Source: Bacteroidales bacterium UBA5072 (GTDB taxonomy: Bacteria; Bacteroidota; Bacteroidia; Bacteroidales; UBA10428). Taken from it: a stretch of DNA of 7,616 nt. The notes below the pieces were generated by a model. That model saw nothing but the letters and a program-made list of their open reading frames with translations, was not told the origin of the DNA and made no database searches. Shown one piece after another: positions 1-7,300 of this stretch. The stretch is taken from the NCBI GenBank assembly GCA_002415855.1, contig DIAS01000013.1, positions 1-7,616 of the forward strand, given 5' to 3'. The translations under genes and the position numbers were made by a program. Numbering within the stretch: position 1 is the first letter of the stretch; each line of letters opens with the position of its first letter.

Positions 1-1645
1 TCTGGGAACCGAGAATATCCTGTATCCATTTGGTATAAAATGCACGGGCATCAAAATTGTGCATGACGGTAACGCAGGCCACCTGTCCGTCACCTGTATA
101 GGGTGATCGCTCACGATGCGGGCAATCGCTGGCAATTCCGCCATGCATATTATCAGTCTGGCTGCGCCACCAGATCTTATTAATTTTATTGAACAGATCA
201 TTGGAAGATTCGAATTTTCCGGTTGTCTCTACATCTGAATAAACAGCTTCCGCAGTGATCTGATCTGCACTCAGATTTCCCGGCCAGTTGCTCACTACAA
301 CAACCCTGAAAACAAACCAGGTGAAATGCGCCGCGTAGGTTTCGGTCTCTCCTCCTTTTAATGTGTAGGTATTCTCTCCTACGGGAGATTCACATATATA
401 ATCAAAGTCTATTACACGGCCTGTATCCCCTTTAACAGAAATCCTTATCCATCCGGAAATTTCCTCTCCGAAATCCACATAATATTTGCCATCTGCATTT
501 TTAATAATTGAAACAGGCTTCAATCTTTCCATTACTTTGTCGGTGGGTGACATGTGTGCCTTCATCTTTCCCTCCGGGGTCTTCCTGATGGCAGCCTGTT
601 CCCATGCTGAATCGTCAAAGCCCGGACTGCACCAGCCCGGCTGTTCCAGCCGGGCATCATAATGTTCCCCGTCATAAACCAGATCCATCACGATCGGACT
701 TTTTGATGCCTTCCAGCTCTGATCGCTGATTATAACATCTTCCGTACCATCGGTATACGTAATGTATATTTGACCCAGAAATCTTGGTGAACCGTAGGAT
801 TGGGTCCAGTTTATCGGGGCATTATAGAAGCCATTGCCAATCATTGCTCCGGCAACATTCTCCCCTTTTTTCAACAGTTCCTTAATGTCATAGGACAAGT
901 ACATTACCCTGTATTCGCTGAAACTATCAGGTACTGAGATGTAGTTATTTTCCAATCCGGGGCGTTTCCCATAGAGTGTGAGGTTGGGGACCAATACATC
1001 ATCGCTCACTTTTTCGCCATTCAGATAAAACTCGAAAAAGCCCAGTCCGGTCACATAGGCACGGGCCGAGGCGACTTCTTTGTTAACTGTAAATGATTTC
1101 CGTAACATGGGGGCCGGAGGCGGTAGATCTCTTTTAACCGCGGGTGCTTCCTGTCCGGGCCTCCTGCGTGGCGGGTCAGGCAATACTTCCTCTCGCTGCC
1201 AGGGTGCTCCGATCCACTGGGCCTTCCATTCTTCGGCATTAAGGAGTCCCATGCTCCAGAAAGCAGGTTCACTCCAGTCTGATACCTTGCCTTCTTTATC
1301 CCAGGTTCTCACCTGCCACCAGCAATCCTGCCGGGATGTCAATGGCTTTCCGTTATATTGAATATTGACGGACTGATTGGATATCACCTTGCCGCTGTTC
1401 CACAAATCGGCCCGGTCATTCAGAAGGTCATCCTTTGAACCTGCAACCCTGATCTCCCAGGCAGTCTGGACCTGACCACGCTCTCCTTCTTTTGCAACAT
1501 TCACCCAGGAAAGGTGCGGTTTTACTACGTCAACCACACCGGGATTCTCCAAATACTCACATCGTAAATCATGTGGAGTAATATTGGCTTCTACCAAAGA
1601 AATCTGAATTCCGAGTAGAAAAAACAATAACAAAAACCTGTGCAT
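1..1645 (-). CDS. α-L-rhamnosidase, family GH78 (3' end beyond window)
   Basis: Predicted exo-enzyme that removes terminal α-L-rhamnose with inversion, probably in the periplasm. The frame is open from the ATG at 1645 to the left edge (548 codons); GH78 proteins usually run to about 900-1,100 residues, so the C-terminal half is missing. Residues 1-20 form a signal peptide (cleavage near VEA|N). A fibronectin-like N-terminal domain follows (LRCEYLENP near residue 28, then HLSW), then the rhamnosidase N-domain (about 185-350, with TGLGFFEFYLNG and GNGFYN), a β-sandwich (about 360-465), and the start of the (α/α)6 catalytic barrel from about 471. The catalytic motif DCPHRERSPYTGD spans residues 507-519. 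D507, E512 and D519 have the spacing of D567, E572 and D579 as I recall them from Bacillus RhaB, which makes E512 the likely general acid. A Pro/Arg-rich linker lies at 156-179. The start is chosen for its signal peptide and A/T-rich leader. The family call is firm; the substrate is unknown. Confidence 0.93.
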   Translation of the reverse strand, partial: MHRFLLLFFLLGIQISLVEANITPHDLRCEYLENPGVVDVVKPHLSWVNVAKEGERGQVQTAWEIRVAGSKDDLLNDRADLWNSGKVISNQSVNIQYNGKPLTSRQDCWWQVRTWDKEGKVSDWSEPAFWSMGLLNAEEWKAQWIGAPWQREEVLPDPPRRRPGQEAPAVKRDLPPPAPMLRKSFTVNKEVASARAYVTGLGFFEFYLNGEKVSDDVLVPNLTLYGKRPGLENNYISVPDSFSEYRVMYLSYDIKELLKKGENVAGAMIGNGFYNAPINWTQSYGSPRFLGQIYITYTDGTEDVIISDQSWKASKSPIVMDLVYDGEHYDARLEQPGWCSPGFDDSAWEQAAIRKTPEGKMKAHMSPTDKVMERLKPVSIIKNADGKYYVDFGEEISGWIRISVKGDTGRVIDFDYICESPVGENTYTLKGGETETYAAHFTWFVFRVVVVSNWPGNLSADQITAEAVYSDVETTGKFESSNDLFNKINKIWWRSQTDNMHGGIASDCPHRERSPYTGDGQVACVTVMHNFDARAFYTKWIQDILGSQ

Positions 1646-1667
1646 GGTGAATATTTTTATGTCATAA

Positions 1668-1675
1668 CAAAAATA
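1668..1675 (-). promoter_or_regulatory. Candidate Bacteroidota -7 promoter element before the GH78 gene
   Basis: On the minus strand these bases read TATTTTTG, an exact match to the Bacteroidota -7 consensus TAnnTTTG. They end 22 bases before the GH78 start codon, which would give a short leader. No clear TTTG/TTG -33 element occurs 19-21 bases upstream, and the region is A/T-rich enough for a chance match. If real, the GH78 gene could be transcribed separately from the genes before it. Confidence 0.3.
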
Positions 1676-1679
1676 AACG

Positions 1680-1689
1680 TCTGATCAGA
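1680..1689. promoter_or_regulatory. 10-bp perfect palindrome upstream of the GH78 gene
   Basis: TCTGATCAGA is a perfect palindrome just upstream of the candidate -7 element, in the 129-base gap before the GH78 gene. Its position would suit a dimeric regulator, but it is short and occurs once, so operator function is only a possibility. Confidence 0.2.
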
Positions 1690-1774
1690 ATATTATAAAC
1701 AGGTGAATTCAAGATGGCTTTAATACAAGTAAGTCGTAAACTCTTGTTATTTGACTAGTTTGTATATTTCCCTA

Positions 1775-2758
1775 TTAGGGTACAATGTGTTCCTCTCCCT
1801 CCTCCCACATCTTATCTGGATCAAAGCCGACTCTTGCCACGCCATACACGGCAACGGTTTGTGTCCTTTCAGGAAATAGATGATTTTTTACTACCTCCGT
1901 TTTCGCGTCCCCACGCAACAAGGAGCGGAAGGCTTCAATCACATCATCGAGTACCTGAGGTTTCTGAGAAAAGACATCCATAGTGCCGGCATAGGCAATA
2001 TGACCGTTGTACATCTGGTCATATTCGGTACGCAGCTGCTGAAGCCGGATAAGGTAACGAAGTGTTGTACTGACTGCCATGCGTGTGCCCACGTTACCAT
2101 TTGCCGCATCACCTGAGAACAGAATCCGGCTTTTGTCATCCAGGAAGGTGCATTCTCCAGGAGAATGACCCGGACAGTAATATACAGTCACCTGGCGACC
2201 ACCCAGGTCGAATACCTGGCCATCAGATAACAACTTGATCTTCGGTTGTTTCGTATACTTTGTAACATTTTCCTTTGTATAGTCCCACACATTTTTATAG
2301 CCAATGTTCATGTTGCGCATGATTTCGCCATATTGAACTCTCTGCTCATAGGGAATATGGGTCATTGCAGTATCAGCCGCATGCATATAAATCTCATCGA
2401 ATTGGCCGATGCCGCCAACATGATCCGGGTGTCCATGGGTAATGGCAACATCGTAAGGCAGCTTGGTCAGGCTTTCAATGATGCCCTTAAAATCGCAAAA
2501 ACCGGTGCCTGCATCAATGGCAAGGGCGCGCTTTTCACCAATAACCAGATACATGGCATTCATTCCAAACTCATTGATAAAATAAGTATTTGGCGCAATT
2601 TCAACAACCATTGGTCTTGTAACAGGCCCTGGTGTCACAGCTTCTTGCTCAGGCGCCCCGACATTAGATTGCTGTTGAGCCTGGGTCAGCGGGCAGGTAA
2701 ACAGTAAACCTATCATCGCTGAGGAAACAAAAGGACACAAATGGAAAAGAATTTTCAT
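1775..2758 (-). CDS. Secreted metallo-β-lactamase-fold hydrolase
   Basis: A 327-residue metal-dependent hydrolase of the MBL superfamily, probably periplasmic; the substrate is not identifiable. An N-terminal hydrophobic segment (residues 1-27, likely cleaved after TQA) is followed by a Gln/Pro-rich spacer and the fold from about 50. The whole dinuclear metal site is visible: HGHPDH at 108-113 (H108, H110, D112, H113), H198 in PGHSPGE, D217 in LFSGDAAN and H253 in NGHIAYAG. This order is that of MBL hydrolases such as glyoxalase II-like, lactonase-like and subclass B3-like proteins. A C-terminal extension (about 265-327) contains a helical part and an acidic end. The gene starts 71 bases after the ceramidase-like gene stops, so the two are probably co-transcribed. 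Antibiotic resistance is not implied: the setting points to glycan or glycoside breakdown, perhaps hydrolysis of a lactone, ester or other non-sugar bond. C22 in LFTC is a poor lipobox. Confidence 0.88.
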   Translation of the reverse strand: MKILFHLCPFVSSAMIGLLFTCPLTQAQQQSNVGAPEQEAVTPGPVTRPMVVEIAPNTYFINEFGMNAMYLVIGEKRALAIDAGTGFCDFKGIIESLTKLPYDVAITHGHPDHVGGIGQFDEIYMHAADTAMTHIPYEQRVQYGEIMRNMNIGYKNVWDYTKENVTKYTKQPKIKLLSDGQVFDLGGRQVTVYYCPGHSPGECTFLDDKSRILFSGDAANGNVGTRMAVSTTLRYLIRLQQLRTEYDQMYNGHIAYAGTMDVFSQKPQVLDDVIEAFRSLLRGDAKTEVVKNHLFPERTQTVAVYGVARVGFDPDKMWEEGEEHIVP

Positions 2759-2829
2759 TTCATTCTATTTTGATGATAAATTAACAAATTGAACATACAA
2801 AATATATCCCGGCTGACTTCCTTTTGGTT

Positions 2830-4212
2830 TTAATTTACCTTATCCATCATATCGAGCAATCCATTCACAATGGCTCCCTCGGCGCATCCCGGCTTAAGTC
2901 GTGAACTTAAAACCTGGAATGTGTACCTGACAAACGCATCATCACTGGGAATATATCCCGAATTGGCAGATCCGTTGGTTGTGGTTGCCATGATTGTATT
3001 GCTGAACGAAGATTCATTTTTCAGCCGCTGGGCAATCAGGTTATATACTTCTGCATTTACACCGGTTAATGCTATATCGCCCAGCATAAGAAGACTGAGC
3101 CTGATTTTAACCGAATCCCCGTCAACATAAGTTCCGGGAGATCCTTCCCTTCCTGTGTTGGTTCTTGTTCTACCCGGACAGCCAACCATATCCTGAGAAC
3201 CATATATCCTGATCTTGGTATCCATTCTTTTTGTAAGGTCCATAACACGAAGGATTTCTTCGCCCAAGATCTGTCCCAGGGAGGAGATCATCTGTGCCTG
3301 GCGTGCCAGAAGCTTCGGGTCAACCTGTACATCCATACTGGAACCCATCATAATGGCTTCGCTCTCATCTTTTGCCTTTCCACTTGCCAAAGCAGCCTCG
3401 GTCTTAAATCTTCCCACATCCATCATGGGCTTTATGGAAATCGGATTCTGATCGCCTGCAGCGCCCATGGACCATAAGACAACCACCTTGTCATGATAAT
3501 ACTCTTCAATATAGCTGGAAGTTACTCCGGGAAAATCAGCGCTGATGACGCCACTCATAAACATGGTATTGGGATGCATGGCATAATTATAGTAAACAGC
3601 AAGGGGTTCACCGGCAAGTGTCTCAAATTTAATAACTGCAACAGTTTTATCCGAAATACCTTCATAATTCGGTCCCTGCGACCATAAACGGGTAACCGGA
3701 TCAATGACATCGCGGTTTATGTTCAGATGACAGGTGCCGGTTCCAAAGCCTATTTTTGCGGGTTGCAGATTTGCTTTCGCTTGTTTGACTACCTCAATCA
3801 TTGCCTTATCTAAATTTGATGCAAACAAGGCAATCTTAGGATCATTTCCCTGTCCTCCAGGACCTCCACGAATAAAGATAGCACTATGCGAATGGGAAGG
3901 TGAGATAAAAATATTCGGCACCGGTATTCCCAGTTCTTTTTCGAGATTTTGCGTATACTTCAGCCAGCTGCTTTCCTGAATTCCTGCATCAACGGAGATT
4001 AAAGCAGCCTGTGTGATTCCATTGTCAAGAACCACAGCCCTTACATAAAGATGATCATGAATTCCCTTAAGGTTTGATGGTAAATCCTCGGATTTAGGCG
4101 TAATATCTATTTTGGCAGCCCCTGCTTTGAATGAAGTGGCTTCATTTGCCTGTGAAACAGCCATTCTAAAGCTGACGGCAAATAGCAATACAAGTAGTAA
4201 AAAGCTTTTCAT
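2830..4212 (-). CDS. Neutral/alkaline ceramidase-like secreted hydrolase
   Basis: A 460-residue protein of the neutral/alkaline non-lysosomal ceramidase N-terminal domain family (Pfam PF04734 type). A signal peptide covers about residues 1-21. The domain begins with AGAAKIDITP. Likely zinc ligands appear in the ceramidase order: H107/H109 in SPSHSHS, H213 in AMHPNT, E388 in GVNAEVY and Y420 in SGYIP. D226 (SADFPG) and GAAGDQNP (250-257) are also family-like. In true ceramidases the last motif is GDxSPN with Ser as the catalytic residue; here the matching position appears to be N256. The protein is also much shorter than characterised ceramidases (roughly 650-780 residues) and lacks their C-terminal domain. 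It is therefore probably not a ceramidase but a related zinc hydrolase of unknown amide or ester substrate. It follows the GH106 gene by 154 bases and precedes the MBL gene by 71, consistent with one operon. The start is supported by the signal peptide. Confidence 0.85.
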   Translation of the reverse strand: MKSFLLLVLLFAVSFRMAVSQANEATSFKAGAAKIDITPKSEDLPSNLKGIHDHLYVRAVVLDNGITQAALISVDAGIQESSWLKYTQNLEKELGIPVPNIFISPSHSHSAIFIRGGPGGQGNDPKIALFASNLDKAMIEVVKQAKANLQPAKIGFGTGTCHLNINRDVIDPVTRLWSQGPNYEGISDKTVAVIKFETLAGEPLAVYYNYAMHPNTMFMSGVISADFPGVTSSYIEEYYHDKVVVLWSMGAAGDQNPISIKPMMDVGRFKTEAALASGKAKDESEAIMMGSSMDVQVDPKLLARQAQMISSLGQILGEEILRVMDLTKRMDTKIRIYGSQDMVGCPGRTRTNTGREGSPGTYVDGDSVKIRLSLLMLGDIALTGVNAEVYNLIAQRLKNESSFSNTIMATTTNGSANSGYIPSDDAFVRYTFQVLSSRLKPGCAEGAIVNGLLDMMDKVN

Positions 4213-4258
4213 TTTGGTGTGTATTAAATTGAATGAGCGGACAAGATCTGAAAGTTTT

Positions 4259-4268
4259 TATCCGGATA
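4259..4268. promoter_or_regulatory. 10-bp perfect palindrome upstream of the ceramidase-like gene
   Basis: TATCCGGATA is a perfect palindrome 46 bases before the start of the ceramidase-like gene, flanked on both sides by T/A-rich sequence. It could be an operator or part of a leader structure. It differs from the palindrome before the GH78 gene, so the two do not suggest a shared regulator. Confidence 0.2.
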
Positions 4269-4287
4269 GTTTTACCGTACCTGACAG

Positions 4288-4322
4288 TTTCAGTGGCGCA
4301 GCTAATGCCATCGCCACTGAAA
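4288..4322. repeat. 11-bp perfect inverted repeat (stem-loop) after the GH106 gene
   Basis: The arms TTTCAGTGGCG (4288-4298) and CGCCACTGAAA (4312-4322) are perfectly complementary around a 13-base spacer (4299-4311). The repeat begins 44 bases after the GH106 stop codon, within the 154-base gap. A G/C-rich stem top with an A/T-rich base resembles a terminator hairpin, but on the minus strand the second arm is followed by CTGTCAGG and not by a T-run. It may be a weak terminator, an mRNA-stabilising 3' structure or a processing site that sets different levels for GH106 and the downstream genes. Confidence 0.6.
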
Positions 4323-4366
4323 ACCAAATAAGAACAGGATTAAACCAACAGCATATTTGCAGAACA

Positions 4367-7300
4367 TCAGTTCTTCATGCTGAATATTTTAACCGGACCC
4401 ATTAATCCTGATGTTTTCAAGGGCGAATCAGCCCTGTAGGGTTCCGTTATGGTAAAGGTGATTTTTTCCTTTGCCCCCGGTTGCCTGTCACCGATCAGCC
4501 TGTTCACCCAGAGATTGGTTACCTTTATTTCCAGCTGGTTGTCTCCCTGATGCAGGGCACTTGTAACATCAACCTTGAAAGGCATTTTCCAAACGATACC
4601 AAGTGATTTACCATTAACCATTACTTCAGCGATATCTTTGACAGTTCCCAGGTCGATCCATAATTGGGTACCCCCACCGAACCATTCAGCCGGGGCGTTA
4701 ACAGTCTTTGTGTACGTTCCTGTTCCGGAAAAGTATTTTACGCCGTTGTCCTTGTTTTCATTCCACGGGGTAAGTGTTTCAAAGGTTGCTTCAGCAGGGG
4801 CTCCTCTCTTTTCCTGAAATTTGACCTTCCAGGGTCCTTCTACTATTGCAAGTTCGGTCTGTTGTCCGGAGGAAATCGTCCTGACTTCTTCCTTTGCCTT
4901 GTTGCGGAATACTACGAACAAAGCATCGTTCGATTCCAGGTGAAGGGGAACCCTGGTCACTCCGTTTTCGATAGTGTAAGCTGCCTGTTCAATCTTCCCG
5001 GTCTCGGGATGCCATACCTCAGCTTCCTTTCCTTCGACCCTGAAAGTGGCTTCCAGGTTCTCAACCCTGTTGTTCCGATTATTCACCCAATAGATATCCA
5101 TGTTGTCTGACCGACGGTGTACAAAGAACATTTTGGTGTCTTCCGCCGGTTTTGTATAGGAAAAGTCCTGTCCGATGCTCATGGCCGTAAGGGCTTTCTG
5201 TATTGTATAACCTGCATACACCCTGCCTTTGCCAAAAGTGTTTTCACCTTTTTCCTTAGGCCAGAGTTGTTTTACAATGGCATTGAACTTATCGGGGTCA
5301 TCGCTCAGGCTGGGGTCCATAATTGGTTTGGGCCCCGATACAACAGCTCCTGCCTTTATCATGTCCCTGATTTTACCAAGGACTGTCAGTGTCATGTACT
5401 GGCTGTTGGGATCAAGTGCCAGCAGCCGATAACTCATTCCCGATGGAGTGACCAGCATGCTGTTTTTAACAGCCAGCACATTCACCACAGCATCTGAATT
5501 AACAAAATCATAATTGTAGCCTTCCGGCACAGGAGGAAGATCTCCACCCCTCATTTTGCTGAACATGACGGTTATGTTATTGTCTTCACCATAATAGTAG
5601 GCAACATCAGCAACGAATTTTCCCTGTTGCAGCATGTAGCAGCTGCGTGAAAGGTAAGTTGTCCAGGCAATGGCCTGTTCCGCCCAGGTTTCATTCCTGG
5701 TGAACCATTGGCCGAAGGGGCCAAGGCTAAAACCAGGGACTTTGTCCATTAAAGGCTGATGAACAGAAGTGTGGATAACAAAACGGTTCAGCCCGCATGC
5801 CATTAAATGATCGGCAATAGGTTTGAGCAATTCGGGTGACCAGGCCCAGTCGGTTCCCATAGCCGTTAATGATTCGGCTGCAACAAAGCTTTGTCCGTAC
5901 AAATGAGCCACAGAAGCCGATTCACGAATATCAGCCTGATAAACGGTAGCAAATCCTCCTTCATTTCCACCAAAGCCACCCGGGGTCCATCCTGCTCCCA
6001 TAGGTACGGCTGCAGTGCGTTTTGCTTCCATGCCGTCACCAATAAAGGCGCGTCGAGCCTCATGAGATTCGGAATAGCGTGCCATTCCACGTTCCCTGAG
6101 AAGGTTGGTCAACTGGTCGTAATGGTTTTCTGTGACCAGGTCACCTAAGGTTTTGCGAAAATCCCAGAGGAATTTATCACTGGCTTCAGCACTTTCAACG
6201 ATATGGCCGGTAAGCACAGGAAGCCAGGGCAACATATCATAGCCTCTGCGCTTCTTAAATTCCTGAATCATGTTGTCGGTCCAATTCTGGGTGCCGGCTT
6301 CCCAGCTGTCGGTGATGACGTACTGCAGGCCCCTTTTGCCCATTAATCCTCCTGTGGCATCCTTATACTGATCGAGGTAATTTGTAAAATAGGCTTTTAC
6401 ATGTTCACTGCTTAGCTTATCTACTTCGAGACCGGTTGCCTCGGGTGAAGCCGGACCATTTCTATGTCCGGTCAGAGAATATCCCAATCTCAGTACCATC
6501 CAGTTCCCTGAAGGAGCTGTCCATTCGAGCTTACCGTCTGATCCCATTTTAGAAGTCAGATCGACCACATCGGTCTTTTTGACCACCTCTTCCGGACTTA
6601 CTTCCGGTGTGAATGCTTTATACAGATCCGTAGCAGCGATGAAGGCTGCTTTATCTTCAAAACGGTTAACATGTCCTGAGGAATACAAAACAAGTTCAGC
6701 AACCTGCGTACCTGCAGGTCCCTGGGGTGATCTTCCAAATCCCATACCTGACAAACCAGGTATTGATTCGTCCTGTGAGGGTAGCTTTTCCCAGGTAACC
6801 CGGAAATATTTTGCCTGGACGGGATCAAAGGAGAGTGTTCTTTGTCGAAGAGAGCCTCCGGGTATTTCCATTATCTTACGAAACTCCTTTCCGTCACCAC
6901 TGGCTTCCAGGGCACGTTTTTCAGCTGCCGGTCTAAACATACTTTCATTGCCGCCTCCGACTATGGTAATTGCCTGCATAGCAACAGGTTCAGCAAATTC
7001 ATATTGTATCCATGAACTTTCACCGACTTTGGCAGCCGGTAAAAAAGATGATTTAGCCAAATCACCGTCGGTAAGTTCTGCAAGGTTAAATTTTCCGCCA
7101 CTTGAGGTAATTTTAGGTTGTAAGGTCACCATTGAAAGATCACTATCCGGCAGACGATAGGCAACTACGGCTGCATCAGCATAATACTCAGGCAAAGGGG
7201 TTGAATTTCCACTGCCTGTGAATTCGTTTATCAGCCCGAGATTTTGAAAAGGGCCAGCTACTGCAGGTGGTTTTGGAAGGATACCGGAAAAGGATCTCCC

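Noticed and set aside
1051..1361. Short open frames on both strands (73 and 93 codons) within the GH78 gene
   Set aside because: The GH78 frame is open without a stop from 1645 to the left edge and carries the family motifs, so these are shadow frames.
1725..1747. Imperfect hairpin after the MBL gene (ACAAG/CTTGT plus AGT/ACT with a 2-base bulge)
   Set aside because: The stem is short, A/T-rich and bulged, and lacks a following T-run, so it is within what chance gives.
2246..2707. 153-codon open frame on the plus strand opposite the MBL gene
   Set aside because: It lies wholly antisense to a gene with a complete metal-binding motif set, and its translation shows no recognisable domain.
2690..2758. 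Lipoprotein signal (Cys22) on the MBL protein
   Set aside because: LFTC lacks a small residue such as Gly or Ala just before Cys, and a better type I cleavage site follows at TQA.
1775..2758. Antibiotic-resistance β-lactamase
   Set aside because: The metal-ligand pattern is shared across the MBL superfamily, and the neighbours are glycan-degrading enzymes, not resistance or mobile genes.
2759..2829. Promoter for the MBL gene (TATATTTTG on the minus strand)
   Set aside because: The spacing inside the element is one base too long for TAnnTTTG and no -33 element is seen; read-through from the upstream gene is simpler.
4288..4322. Stem-loop as a rho-independent terminator
   Set aside because: The stem is good but no T-run follows it on the minus strand, the direction of transcription; kept only as an inverted repeat.
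6579..7160. 193-codon open frame on the plus strand opposite GH106
   Set aside because: It is antisense to the conserved GH106 coding sequence and has no family-like features. Other plus-strand frames opposite the four genes were set aside for the same reason.
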